Notes: a model not told the origin generated them from the letters alone. DNA of 48,179 nt from an uncultured Erysipelotrichaceae bacterium (GCA_902797275.1 CADBSI010000022.1:1-48179); one strand, 5' to 3'. Numbered from the stretch's first letter, positions 30,507 through 39,254 are shown. Numbers and translations are program-made.

Positions 30507-33356
30507 TCAATTTAATTTTTCTAGTTTTTTAACAATTATTTGATAAACACCATTTCTTTTTTCAACCCGACCCAATACTTTAATTATATCACCTTTTAAT
30601 AAATTATTATATGCTTTATATTCTTCTTTAAAAATAGTAAAATCAAGTGAACTACTTTCATCACTAGCATTAAAAAACATCATTTTATCACCTAGCTTAG
30701 TAGTAATTACTCGTATTTTTTCAACTAAAACTATTACTTCAACTAAAGAATTAAAGTAAGATCTTATATTATTTAAATTAATAATATTATTATATAACCC
30801 CTTATAATTTAAAGATGGATGATTAGAAAGATAAAAACCATATAATTCTTTCTCTAAATTAGTTATATAACTACTTTCATATTCCTTTTCTTCATAAATA
30901 ACAGGTTTTAATACTAAAGATTCATCTATTTGTTTACAAAGTTGACTATAATTTAATAAACTATCTAGGTTTTTTATTAAAGTTTGATGATTATAACCAA
31001 ATAAATCAAGAGAACCTGAATTAATTAAATTTTCTAAATTATCTTTAGTTAAATCTTGATTTTTACTAAAAAAGTCATATAAATCTAAATATTTATCACC
31101 TCGATTATTAATTATTTTAGTTATTAATAATTTATTTATACCTTTAATAATTGATAAAGGACAAACAATACTATTATTATTAATAGTATAATAATATTCA
31201 CTTAAATTAACATTTGGTTTTATAATATCTATTTTATATTTTTTTAATTCATATATATAATCTTTAGTTTCTAAAGTATCTGAAATAACACTATTTAATA
31301 AAGAAACATAAAAATATTTTTTATAATGAACTTTTAAATAAGCCATTTTAAAAGCTATTATAGAATAAGCAATGCTATGACTTTTATTAAATCCATAAGA
31401 AGCAAATTGTAAAATTAAATTATAAATATCAGTTGAAAGTTTATAATCATAACCAAGTTTAACTGAACCCGATATGAATTTATCTTTATATTTTAAAACT
31501 AAATCTTTATTTTTTTTAGAAATTGCTCTTCTTAAAATATCAGCTTCACTTAAACTAAAACCAGCCAAAGTTCTTGCTATTTGCATTGTTTGTTCTTGAT
31601 AAATAATTATACCATAAGTTGACTTTAAGATAGGTTCTAACTCTTTAGTATAATAATTAATTGGTTCTAATCCTTCTTTTCTTTTAATAAATGAGGGAAT
31701 AGATGAAACTGATGCAGGACGATATAAAGCCATAGCAGATGATATATCTAAAAATGAAGTTGGCTTTAAGTCTTTTAGAAATTTTTTCATACCAAAACTT
31801 TCAAATTGGAAAATACCATCAGTAGAAGCTTCTTGAAATAATTTAATTGTTTCTAAATCATCTAAAGGAATATCTTTAAATTCTAAATGCTTATCTTCTT
31901 GCTTATTAATATTTTCTAATATTTCCATAATGGTAGTCAAATTCTTAATACCTAAAAAATCCATTTTTAAAAGACCTAAATCTTCTAAATAACTTGCTTC
32001 ATAACCGCATATATATTGATTAGAATCAGGATCAAATACTAAAGGAACTATACTATCTAATTCAACAGAAGAAATTATAATACCTGCTGCATGAATCGAT
32101 GTATGTCTTTTTATTCCTTCAACTTTTTCAGAAATCTCAACTAGTTTTCTTAATCTGTTATCATTTTTAATTAGAAGTTGAAGTTTAGCATCAGTTTTAA
32201 TAATATCTATTAGTTTTTCCTTTCGAGAACCAATTATTTTACATATAGCATCTATATCAGGAAGGGGGATATTCATAACTCTTCCAATATCTCGAATACA
32301 CATTTTAGCTCCCATTTGTTGAAAAGTTATAATATTAGCAACATGTTTAAAACCATATTTTAAATTAACATAATCAATCACTTTCTCACGATAAATATCA
32401 GGAAAATCAGTATCAATATCAGGCATTGTAATTCTTTCAGGATTTAAAAACCTTTCAAATAATAAATCATATTTTAAAGGATCAACATCCGTTATACCAA
32501 GAGAATAACTAACTAAAGAGCCAGCTGCTGATCCCCTTCCAGGACCAACTAATATTTTATTCATCTTAGCATATTTTATATAATCATATACAATTAAAAA
32601 ATAATCTGTAAACCCCATTTTAATTATTATTTCAAGTTCATATTCAAGTCTTTTAAAATATAAATCATTTTTAACACCATTAAGTCTTTTCAATAATCCT
32701 TTATAAGCTAAAGATTTTAAATAAGAAACAGAATCACTAGTATATTTAGGTAAATTTAAACTATATTTTGGTAATTCTAAATTACATAACTCATTTAATT
32801 TAAAAGTATTTAAAGTTAATTTATTACTACCAACATCTTGATAATTACAATTATCACGATAAGAATAATCATCTATTATAGTTTTATTATCTCTTAAAAG
32901 TTCTAAATATTTTAAAATTTCTTTATCATTTTTTTCTTTATATAACATTTCTTTAAAATAAATACCATTTTCTTTAGTATCATCATTGGGAAAAAAAACA
33001 GTATCATAAATTAAATTAATATTAGTTAAAGGAATACATATTAAATTATCTTTATATTTTAAGTAATCATCTTCATCTAAGTCTTTTTTTGTTTTAAGTG
33101 AAAATAACTTTAATAAATTTTGAAAACCAGAATAATTTTTAGCAAATAAAATTCGATCAGTTAAATCTAAACCAACTATAGGATTTAAATTATTAGCTAT
33201 ACATTTCTTAATAAATTCCATTGAACCAAATAAGTTATTATCACAAATTGCAATTGCTGGTAATTTATTATTAAGAGCAATACTTATTAAATCATCAACA
33301 TTTAAAACACTAGATAAAAAAGAATAAGTTGTTTTATTATATAAAGGTATATACAT
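30507..33356 (-). CDS. dnaE: DNA polymerase III alpha subunit, DnaE type
   Basis: A 949-residue C-family polymerase. In Firmicutes DnaE usually extends RNA primers before PolC takes over. The N-terminal PHP domain (YNKTTYSFLSSVLNVDDLI) seems degenerate: the usual HxH after the start reads YSFLSS. The polymerase core has LVGPGRGSAAGSLVSYSLGI, the catalytic acidic motif MPDIDTDFPD, RHTSIHAAGIIIS and KSHSIAYSIIAFKMAYLK. A helix-hairpin-helix region (KGINKLLITKIINNRG) and a C-terminal OB fold (VRVITTKLGDKMMFF-like) follow. The short length is typical of low-GC genomes. CCAAGGAGGG serves as ribosome binding site. First gene of a dnaE-pyk unit with a clear promoter. Confidence 0.95.
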   Translation of the reverse strand: MYIPLYNKTTYSFLSSVLNVDDLISIALNNKLPAIAICDNNLFGSMEFIKKCIANNLNPIVGLDLTDRILFAKNYSGFQNLLKLFSLKTKKDLDEDDYLKYKDNLICIPLTNINLIYDTVFFPNDDTKENGIYFKEMLYKEKNDKEILKYLELLRDNKTIIDDYSYRDNCNYQDVGSNKLTLNTFKLNELCNLELPKYSLNLPKYTSDSVSYLKSLAYKGLLKRLNGVKNDLYFKRLEYELEIIIKMGFTDYFLIVYDYIKYAKMNKILVGPGRGSAAGSLVSYSLGITDVDPLKYDLLFERFLNPERITMPDIDTDFPDIYREKVIDYVNLKYGFKHVANIITFQQMGAKMCIRDIGRVMNIPLPDIDAICKIIGSRKEKLIDIIKTDAKLQLLIKNDNRLRKLVEISEKVEGIKRHTSIHAAGIIISSVELDSIVPLVFDPDSNQYICGYEASYLEDLGLLKMDFLGIKNLTTIMEILENINKQEDKHLEFKDIPLDDLETIKLFQEASTDGIFQFESFGMKKFLKDLKPTSFLDISSAMALYRPASVSSIPSFIKRKEGLEPINYYTKELEPILKSTYGIIIYQEQTMQIARTLAGFSLSEADILRRAISKKNKDLVLKYKDKFISGSVKLGYDYKLSTDIYNLILQFASYGFNKSHSIAYSIIAFKMAYLKVHYKKYFYVSLLNSVISDTLETKDYIYELKKYKIDIIKPNVNLSEYYYTINNNSIVCPLSIIKGINKLLITKIINNRGDKYLDLYDFFSKNQDLTKDNLENLINSGSLDLFGYNHQTLIKNLDSLLNYSQLCKQIDESLVLKPVIYEEKEYESSYITNLEKELYGFYLSNHPSLNYKGLYNNIINLNNIRSYFNSLVEVIVLVEKIRVITTKLGDKMMFFNASDESSSLDFTIFKEEYKAYNNLLKGDIIKVLGRVEKRNGVYQIIVKKLEKLN

Positions 33357-33387
33357 AAATCCCTCCTTGGTTCAATATTACAAACAT

Positions 33388-33416
33388 ATTATAACAAAAG
33401 AATGAAAAAATGTATA
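33388..33416 (-). promoter_or_regulatory. Promoter for dnaE-pyk
   Basis: TATACA (33416-33411), 17-base spacer and extended TGTTATAAT (TATAAT at 33393-33388) on the minus strand. The -35 overlaps the U-tract end of the upstream terminator. Confidence 0.75.
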
Positions 33417-33447
33417 TAAAAAAACTAGTTCATTTTGAATTAGTTTT
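33415..33447 (-). terminator. Terminator of the thyA-pyrH operon
   Basis: 11-base arms (33447-33437 with 33431-33421) with one mismatch, five-base loop, then T7 on the minus strand. The TGA stop of the last gene lies at the loop. Confidence 0.8.
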
Positions 33448-33885
33448 CTTAGTAGATTTAGTTTTATTATTAGTTTTATAATTTTTATTATTTTTGTTAT
33501 TTTTATTATTCTTAGTATTACTATTCTTATAATTATTAGACTTATAATTAGTAGTTTTTTTATTAACACTTTGCTTAGATGAAGTTTTAGTTTCTTTTAT
33601 TTCTTCATTTTTTACTTCTTTATCTATTTTAATTTCTTCTTTCTCTTCTTTTGTCTCTACTGTTTTACTTTTTTTCTTTCTTTTAAGCATGTCTTTAAAA
33701 TTAACTTCTTCGTATAGTCCTTTAAAATAATAGCTTAAGAAGAAAGGAATAAATCCCCATAGAAATGAGATAGTTTGAAAAAGTGCAAACGCTTCTAAAG
33801 TAATAGTTATAAGGCTTAGAATTATTATTATATATTTATATATTTTTTTCTTTTTATAATTTTTTACTTTTTCTTCATTATTCAC
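33430..33885 (-). CDS. Membrane protein with Lys/Asn-rich tail, unknown function
   Basis: A 151-residue protein starting with GTG at 33885 behind GGTGA, overlapping the end of pyrH by eight bases. Two membrane segments (about 16-36 and 39-55) are followed by an 85-residue tail of almost only Lys, Asn, Thr, Ser and Glu, including several NNKNNK units. The tail is strongly basic near its end and presumably disordered; it could bind nucleic acid or anionic polymer. The matching DNA is a run of near-repeats of AAT/AAC codons, prone to slippage. I recognise no family. Confidence 0.7.
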   Translation of the reverse strand: MNNEEKVKNYKKKKIYKYIIIILSLITITLEAFALFQTISFLWGFIPFFLSYYFKGLYEEVNFKDMLKRKKKSKTVETKEEKEEIKIDKEVKNEEIKETKTSSKQSVNKKTTNYKSNNYKNSNTKNNKNNKNNKNYKTNNKTKSTKKTNSK

Positions 33886-34579
33886 AAGAAATCACCGTTC
33901 CTATATTTTCTCCATTTAAAACTTTAATTAAGTTTTCTTTGTCATTGAAATTAATTACTAAAATGTCTTTATTTTCTTCCATGCAGTCTTTTATACATTT
34001 TAAATCCATTACTTTTATTTCAGGATTATCTAAAACTTCTTGATGAGTTAGTTTTTTATACATTGAAGCATCACTATATTTATTAGGATCTTTATTATAA
34101 ACACCATCAACATTAGTAAGTTTAATAATAACATCAGCACCTATCATAATAGCTTTCATACTTGCTGCTGTATCAGTTGAACATCCTATATGACCTGTTC
34201 CACCGCTAAAAACAATAACTGTTCCTTTTTTATATAATTTTTTTAATTCATCTTCACTATGATATTCAATTAATTCATGAAAATCAAATGGTGAAAAAAC
34301 AAGATTTGGAATATTTTCTTTCGTAAATGCATCTCTTAAAGCTAGAGCATTCATAGTTGTTCCAAGCATTCCCATAGAATCAGCATTTATAGCTTCCATA
34401 TCTTGATGACTTCTTCCACGAAAAAAATTACCTCCCCCTACAACTATTCCAATATTTATTCCCATATCATGAACTCTTTTTATTAGTTTAGCAATTTCTT
34501 TAGTTTTTTCTTTATTAATATTTTCAGAATCGCTCATAAGTGATTCTCCACTTAATTTAAGTAATATGTTTTTATACAT
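33878..34579 (-). CDS. pyrH: UMP kinase
   Basis: Phosphorylates UMP to UDP, the common step toward UTP, CTP and, by way of dUMP, dTTP. The 233-residue amino-acid-kinase-fold protein has LLKLSGESLM, GIVVGGGNFFRGR, ADSMGMLGTTMNALALRD, FSGGTGHIGCSTDTAA and IKLTNVDGVYNKDPNK, all standard PyrH motifs. The ATG at 34579 has GGAGG; an in-frame earlier codon would add ten unlikely residues. It closes a run of nucleotide genes (thyA-folA-tmk-pyrH); in most Firmicutes pyrH sits with tsf and frr instead. Confidence 0.95.
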   Translation of the reverse strand: MYKNILLKLSGESLMSDSENINKEKTKEIAKLIKRVHDMGINIGIVVGGGNFFRGRSHQDMEAINADSMGMLGTTMNALALRDAFTKENIPNLVFSPFDFHELIEYHSEDELKKLYKKGTVIVFSGGTGHIGCSTDTAASMKAIMIGADVIIKLTNVDGVYNKDPNKYSDASMYKKLTHQEVLDNPEIKVMDLKCIKDCMEENKDILVINFNDKENLIKVLNGENIGTVISCE

Positions 34580-34587
34580 AAATCCTC

Positions 34588-35256
34588 CTATAAATATTCT
34601 TTTAAACATTCAATTATTTCTTCATTTATATCTTCAATTGATCTTATTTCATCATTTTTAATACAATTAATATTTTTCCAATTATATAATTCAGATAATT
34701 CAACATAAGCAATTTCAGAGTTTTTTAAATGTTCTTCACTCATTTCATGTTCATCTAAAGATGCACGATTTTTCTTTAATTTAGCTGCATAAGTATATGG
34801 AACATGCAAAAAAATTGTTTTATCAGGTTTTGGCAGTGAAAGTAGCCAAAATTCTAATTTATCAATCCATTCATACATATGAAATCTTTCTTCATCATTT
34901 TTAATTTTACTTCCTTGATGAGCCATATTACTACTTACATATCTATCACAAATAATAAAATAATCATCATCTAAATATTTTTTAATACTATTTTCGTTAT
35001 ATTTTCGATCAGCTGCATAATATAAACTTGCAACCTTTGGATCCAAGTTAACTGCACCTTCCTTGAACCAACATTCGCATATTTCTTTTTTTCCAAGATA
35101 TGGTCCTCCTACTATTTTACCAGTTGGAGAATCATAATTTGGAAAAGTCAAACGAATTGCTTTTTTACCTAGTTTTTCTAATTTTTCAACTAATAATTTA
35201 CTTTGTGTTTCTTTACCAGAACAATCAGTTCCTTCAATTACGATAAATTTACCCAT
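34588..35256 (-). CDS. tmk: Thymidylate kinase
   Basis: Phosphorylates dTMP to dTDP. The 222-residue P-loop protein begins MGKFIVIEGTDCSGKETQSK (P-loop GTDCSGKET) and carries LTFPNYDSPTGKIVGGPYLG, the YYAADRKYN substrate stretch, IICDRYVSSNMAHQ (DR(Y/F) motif) and a lid around KLKKNRASLDEHE. This belongs to the longer thymidylate kinases with an insert after the TGKIV stretch seen in clostridia and relatives. AGGAGGG precedes the ATG, which lies inside the end of folA (overlap of eight bases). Confidence 0.93.
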   Translation of the reverse strand: MGKFIVIEGTDCSGKETQSKLLVEKLEKLGKKAIRLTFPNYDSPTGKIVGGPYLGKKEICECWFKEGAVNLDPKVASLYYAADRKYNENSIKKYLDDDYFIICDRYVSSNMAHQGSKIKNDEERFHMYEWIDKLEFWLLSLPKPDKTIFLHVPYTYAAKLKKNRASLDEHEMSEEHLKNSEIAYVELSELYNWKNINCIKNDEIRSIEDINEEIIECLKEYL

Positions 35257-35743
35257 GAACCCTCCTATATATTACATGTGAATAATTTATATTATTATCA
35301 CTATTTTTTAAAACTATTTCTTTCTTATATAAAGATTTATCAAACTCAGGAAAATAAACTGAAGCAGTAGGACAAGTATCATCAATTTCCGTTAAATACA
35401 AAGTATCAGCATATTTTAAAAATTGTTTATAAATACTCGCTCCACCTATAACAAATACTTCTTCTTGAGTATCCTTATACGCTTCAAGAAATTCTTCAAT
35501 ACCATGAAATATTTCAACTTCATTTCCTAAATCTTCGGTATCATCTGGAAATGTTAAAACAATATTTTTTCTATTTGGTAAAACTTTAGGTAAAGATTTA
35601 AAAGTATTTTTTCCCATTACAACTGTTTTACCTGATGTTGTATTTTTAAAATATTTTAAATCATTTGGTAAATGCCAAATTAAATCATTATTTTTACCAA
35701 GTTCTAAGTTTTTACCAACGGCTGCTATCATTGATATTTTCAT
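35249..35743 (-). CDS. folA: Dihydrofolate reductase
   Basis: Reduces dihydrofolate to tetrahydrofolate with NADPH, restoring the cofactor oxidised by ThyA. The 164-residue protein opens MKISMIAAVGKNLELGKNN, has the catalytic acidic residue in WHLPNDLKYFK, the NADPH-binding VVMGKNTFKSLP and VFVIGGASIYKQFL. Length is normal. AGGAGG is placed well before the ATG. Sits between thyA and tmk, the classic pairing for dTTP synthesis. Confidence 0.96.
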   Translation of the reverse strand: MKISMIAAVGKNLELGKNNDLIWHLPNDLKYFKNTTSGKTVVMGKNTFKSLPKVLPNRKNIVLTFPDDTEDLGNEVEIFHGIEEFLEAYKDTQEEVFVIGGASIYKQFLKYADTLYLTEIDDTCPTASVYFPEFDKSLYKKEIVLKNSDNNINYSHVIYRRVHG

Positions 35744-35751
35744 ATTACCTC

Positions 35752-36651
35752 CTACTGTGCTATTTCAAATGTAATTTTTCCATGGTGTTTATAATCAACT
35801 ATTTTAATATCTTTAAGCTCTCTTGAATTATCAAATTTATAAAAATCTTTAATTTCAGGATTTAACCAAAGTTTAGGAGCTTCCAAATCTTCTAGTTCTT
35901 TCCCTCTTCTAATTTGTTCTTTAATTCCATCTACTTGATTAACATAGATATGAGCATCTTTTATCGTCCAGAAAAGTTTACCAGGTTTTAAACCACTAAC
36001 TTGGGCTAACATAGAAAGTAAAACAGCATATTGAGTTATATTAAAAGGAAGTCCAAGGGGAACATCACATGATCTTTGATGAACAATACAGTTTAAATGT
36101 CCATTTGTTATGTCCCATTCACTAGACCAGACACAAGATGGTAAAACAGCTGTATCTAAAAATTCGTTTTGCCATAAACTCATAATCATTCTTCTATCGG
36201 TTTGATTATTCTTTAACTTGTCTAATAAATTATCAATTAAATGATATTTTTTAACAACATAACCATAAGCCGTTCCGATAGTATGAGCATACTTTGGATC
36301 AAATTTTCTAACTACTTCTTTTTTCACCAACTTATTATTTTCTAAAACATTTTGCATTGCATGCCAAGAACCATCTTCTTCTATTTCCCATTCATCCCAA
36401 ATATGATTTTTTCTTTCTTGAAGCCATCTTACATCATTACTTTGTGCTTGATAAATCCACAACATCTCCGTAATAGCATTTTTAAAAAATACTTGTTTGG
36501 TTGTTAAAACTGGAAATTCTTTTTCTAAATCAAATTCAAAAAAGTAAGCTGGTATCTTTATTGAATTGATACCTGTTCTATTTTCAACTTCTACTCCCTC
36601 ATTTAAAATTTTTTCACATAATGTTAAATAATCTTTATCAAATTTTGACAT
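35752..36651 (-). CDS. thyA: Thymidylate synthase
   Basis: Methylates dUMP to dTMP using methylene-tetrahydrofolate. The 299-residue protein has VENRTGINSI at the N-terminal loop, the nucleophile Cys in LPSCVWSSEWD, the strongly conserved HQRSCDVPLGLPFNITQYA and the dUMP-binding KDAHIYVNQVD. The residue after the nucleophile is Val where most enzymes have His, a position that tolerates change. The ATG at 36651 has GGGAGAAG; codons further upstream overlap the promoter. First gene of thyA-folA-tmk-pyrH. Confidence 0.96.
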   Translation of the reverse strand: MSKFDKDYLTLCEKILNEGVEVENRTGINSIKIPAYFFEFDLEKEFPVLTTKQVFFKNAITEMLWIYQAQSNDVRWLQERKNHIWDEWEIEEDGSWHAMQNVLENNKLVKKEVVRKFDPKYAHTIGTAYGYVVKKYHLIDNLLDKLKNNQTDRRMIMSLWQNEFLDTAVLPSCVWSSEWDITNGHLNCIVHQRSCDVPLGLPFNITQYAVLLSMLAQVSGLKPGKLFWTIKDAHIYVNQVDGIKEQIRRGKELEDLEAPKLWLNPEIKDFYKFDNSRELKDIKIVDYKHHGKITFEIAQ

Positions 36652-36673
36652 ATTCTTCTCCCAATTCTTTTTT

Positions 36674-36702
36674 ATTATAGCAAAACAAAGGGGAATAAGC
36701 AA
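36674..36702 (-). promoter_or_regulatory. Promoter for the thyA operon
   Basis: TTGCTT (36702-36697), 17-base spacer and extended TGCTATAAT (TATAAT at 36679-36674) on the minus strand, 23 bases before the thyA start. Confidence 0.72.
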
Positions 36703-36809
36703 GTAATAAAGTAAAAAAGAAAAAAGTGTAATTACAATTAATTATCATTAGTATTAAAACTATTAATTAATATAGAAAAAAGAAAATACAAACTAATGTA
36801 TCTTCTTAA

Positions 36810-37412
36810 CTAATTTTTAAATTCATTTATTGCATCTAATATTTTATAAATACTTGTATGGGGATTAGTTTTTAATAATTCTTCTTTATTACTTATAACA
36901 TTTTGTTCAATCACTTTAGCTCTTGTTTTAGCTTTATCTGTTAAATTATAAATTAAATTATACATATCCATATTTTCTTCATAACCGTTATTTATAATTG
37001 CTAATTCTTTTTTTACTTCTTTACTAGATAAAAAATTCAATTTATTACTGCGATAGTGCATAAGATACCATATTTCAAATGTAGGAGAAGAAGTAATTAT
37101 TTCAATGTTATTTTTATTACACTTTTCTTCTATTTCTTTAATTTCATTAATTCTTGTTTTATTTAAATCAGTATCTAATACTAAAAATATTTTACAATTT
37201 TCTTCTGATTTTATATCTTCATTAACAATATAGTTTAACAAATCATTTAGCATCCCCTTAGGATCAGTACTATTACCAGTTGAAAATTGTATTCTTAAAT
37301 CTCTACTTGAAAAATTTCTAAAATAATAATATTCACTTGATTTCTTTCCACCCTCAGAACAAATAACTATTAGAGGTCTTTTCTTGTTGTGTTTTATTTG
37401 TCCTCTAGCCAT
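36810..37412 (-). CDS. rloB: RloB-family protein of a defence pair (AbiL-type)
   Basis: A 200-residue protein resembling the RloB family, a Toprim-like domain found next to RloA ATPases. Seen: a basic start, the LIVICSEGGKKSSEYYYFRN strand with a conserved Glu, KIFLVLDTDLNKTR with the DxD acidic pair, and SSPTFEIWYLMHYR, the family's S-x-FE-W-L-H motif. Family members act as effectors in abortive phage defence; the target here is unknown. Its first 19 bases overlap the end of the ATPase gene. No good terminator is visible between its stop and thyA's promoter. Confidence 0.8.
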   Translation of the reverse strand: MARGQIKHNKKRPLIVICSEGGKKSSEYYYFRNFSSRDLRIQFSTGNSTDPKGMLNDLLNYIVNEDIKSEENCKIFLVLDTDLNKTRINEIKEIEEKCNKNNIEIITSSPTFEIWYLMHYRSNKLNFLSSKEVKKELAIINNGYEENMDMYNLIYNLTDKAKTRAKVIEQNVISNKEELLKTNPHTSIYKILDAINEFKN

Positions 37413-38662
37413 AAATCAACATCCTTTATAAATGGAATTGCTCCATATCTACCATTAATATAACCTTTTAAAATATTTTCATCTTTTCTTACAGAAAATG
37501 AATCAAGTGGATATAAATCAGTTACTCCATTACTTGGATTTTTCTCTGTAAACCAAATTTGATCTCTTCTTAATAATTCTAAATCTAATAAATTAGTAGC
37601 ATGTGTTGTAAAAATTAACTGACTATTGTATTTATTAATATTTGGATTATTAAATAACTTAATTATAAACTCAACTAATTTAGGGTGCATACTTTTTTCA
37701 AATTCATCTACTATTATTACTTTTGAACTAGAAAATGCTCTTTTTAAAATTGGAGCAAGTGAAAATAATACTTTTGTTCCTAAAGATTCATCTATAAAAT
37801 TTAATTTATAAAAATGTTTTTTATTAAATTCATCTATTACTTCATGTTCAAGTTCTATATTAATACTTTTAGTTTTAAATACTTTACTATTTTGATTAAT
37901 CTTTGGAATTAATAAATCAACCATGTTTTCATCCATGTTTTTTTCTTCATAATCTACATTTATATCTTTAATTAAAATATCTGCTTCTTTTAATAATTTT
38001 AAAGTAAATTCTTTTAAATCTTTATCATTTTTACTATAACTTATTAAATCATTATCTAAAATATTTGTAAAAGAATCATAAGTATCTATTACATTTAAAA
38101 ACCATAAAAATGGATCTCTTGTTTTATCATAATTCCAAGAAGAAGAAGTTGCTAAGAATAATTTATTTTCAAGATTTTTATTTTTTAATTCTTCTAATTT
38201 AGTTTTATCACTATTAAATTCATAATCATTAGTATTAGTTCTTGTAAAAATATTAGTAGGTTTTTGACTATAATAAGCATCTAATATTTCATCATATATT
38301 TTATTTTCATCAGCACTAAAATAATAACGGTATTTTATATTATTAGTTATAAAAATAAATTCAAACTCACTTGGTTTATTTCTACTAATATCATCAAGTA
38401 AAAATGGTTTAACTAAATCTAATTTACCACCAGGCATCATTAAATTAGAAGTTCTAACTAATATAATAGCACAAGTAAAAGCTTTTATTACATTTGATTT
38501 ACCTGATGCATTAGCTCCATATATAACTGAGGTTCTAAGTAAATCAGTTATATCATTTTTTATAATATTATTAATATTTTCTTCCCCATTACCTTTTTCC
38601 ATTGATAAAGTTATTTTATCTTTAAAAGATAAAAAGTTTTTAACACTAAACTCTATAAGCAT
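37394..38662 (-). CDS. rloA: RloA-family AAA ATPase of a defence pair (AbiL-type)
   Basis: A 422-residue SMC/ABC-type ATPase of the AAA15/AAA21 group. It opens with EFSVKNFLSFKDKITLSM and has Walker A VIYGANASGKSNVIKAF, signature ESLGTKVLFSLAPILKRAF, Walker B VIIVDEFEKSMHPKLVEF and the H-loop QLIFTTHATNLLD. The region between Walker A and signature is a short coiled-coil-like insert. With RloB it forms a RloA-RloB pair, similar in plan to PARIS (AriA-AriB) and OLD-type nuclease systems, where the ATPase senses infection and releases a Toprim effector. GGGTGA precedes the ATG. Confidence 0.87.
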   Translation of the reverse strand: MLIEFSVKNFLSFKDKITLSMEKGNGEENINNIIKNDITDLLRTSVIYGANASGKSNVIKAFTCAIILVRTSNLMMPGGKLDLVKPFLLDDISRNKPSEFEFIFITNNIKYRYYFSADENKIYDEILDAYYSQKPTNIFTRTNTNDYEFNSDKTKLEELKNKNLENKLFLATSSSWNYDKTRDPFLWFLNVIDTYDSFTNILDNDLISYSKNDKDLKEFTLKLLKEADILIKDINVDYEEKNMDENMVDLLIPKINQNSKVFKTKSINIELEHEVIDEFNKKHFYKLNFIDESLGTKVLFSLAPILKRAFSSSKVIIVDEFEKSMHPKLVEFIIKLFNNPNINKYNSQLIFTTHATNLLDLELLRRDQIWFTEKNPSNGVTDLYPLDSFSVRKDENILKGYINGRYGAIPFIKDVDLWLEDK

Positions 38663-38683
38663 AATATCACCCTTTCATTTAGT

Positions 38684-38713
38684 ATTATACAACAAAAAGT
38701 TAGAAAAATGCAA
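38684..38713 (-). promoter_or_regulatory. Promoter for rloA-rloB
   Basis: TTGCAT (38713-38708), 18-base spacer and TATAAT (38689-38684) on the minus strand, about 20 bases before rloA. A long inverted repeat covers the -35 and much of the spacer. Confidence 0.65.
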
Positions 38714-38730
38714 TTATTTTTCAACTTTTT
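38694..38730. promoter_or_regulatory. Long inverted repeat over the rloA promoter
   Basis: Arms at 38694-38709 and 38716-38730 match over 15 bases with one extra A, around GCAATT. It spans the -35 and part of the spacer, as an operator would. As DNA or RNA it could also be a terminator pointing right (T7 follows at 38734-38740). Confidence 0.5.
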
Positions 38731-38768
38731 GCATTTTTTTCACAAATATTTAAATAATAAACTATATT

Positions 38769-38840
38769 TTACTTATCATTTATTATTTTTTCTATTCTAC
38801 CACTACTATAATAATCTTGAAACATTAAAATTTTTTTCAT
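38769..38840 (-). pseudogene. Possible remnant of a glycosyltransferase start
   Basis: A 23-codon ORF, MKKILMFQDYYSSGRIEKII then NDK and stop. It resembles the start of GT-B glycosyltransferases (MKILxxxDxxxxGGIEKxI). There is no ribosome binding site and no continuation in any frame up to the rloA promoter. It is short enough to be chance. Confidence 0.3.
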
Positions 38841-38895
38841 ATTAATACTATATCATATTTTTTTAATAATAAAAATAAAATTTAATGGAGGGTTT

Positions 38896-39249
38896 ATGAT
38901 TAAAAATTATTTAAAAGGACTATTATTCTTTTTTATACCGTTACTTATTTTATTATTAATTATTAATACTTTTTATTATTTTGATATATTAAGTAATAAT
39001 ATTATGAAATATTTAAAAATAGTTATTATTTTATTTAGTTCATTTTTAAGTGGTTTTTATATAGGCTTTAAAAGTAATAATAAAGGTTATATAAATGGAC
39101 TTAAGTTTAGTTTAATAATTATTGGTATTTTTTTACTTAGTAGTTTATTAATTAAAGAATTTAAATTTACAAGTATTATTTATTATTTGATTATTATAAT
39201 TGTTATTACTTTAGGTAGTATGCTAGGAATTAATATAAAAAATAAATAA
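38896..39249 (+). CDS. Four-helix membrane protein, TIGR04086-like
   Basis: A 117-residue protein with four membrane segments (about 7-26, 37-57, 68-86 and 92-110). The FLSGFYIGFKSNNKGYINGL stretch between helices two and three and the ending GSMLGINIKNK recall the TIGR04086 family of small Firmicute membrane proteins, whose function is unknown. GGAGGG precedes the ATG. It lies 50 bases upstream of the two-component pair on the same strand, though the pair has its own promoter. Confidence 0.75.
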   Translation: MIKNYLKGLLFFFIPLLILLLIINTFYYFDILSNNIMKYLKIVIILFSSFLSGFYIGFKSNNKGYINGLKFSLIIIGIFLLSSLLIKEFKFTSIIYYLIIIIVITLGSMLGINIKNK

Positions 39250-39254
39250 TTTCA

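Noticed and set aside
33378..33569. 63-codon minus-strand ORF at the dnaE upstream region
   Set aside because: It overlaps the Lys/Asn-rich gene in another frame, the terminator and the dnaE promoter; Ile/Lys repeats are a frame-shifted reading of that tail.
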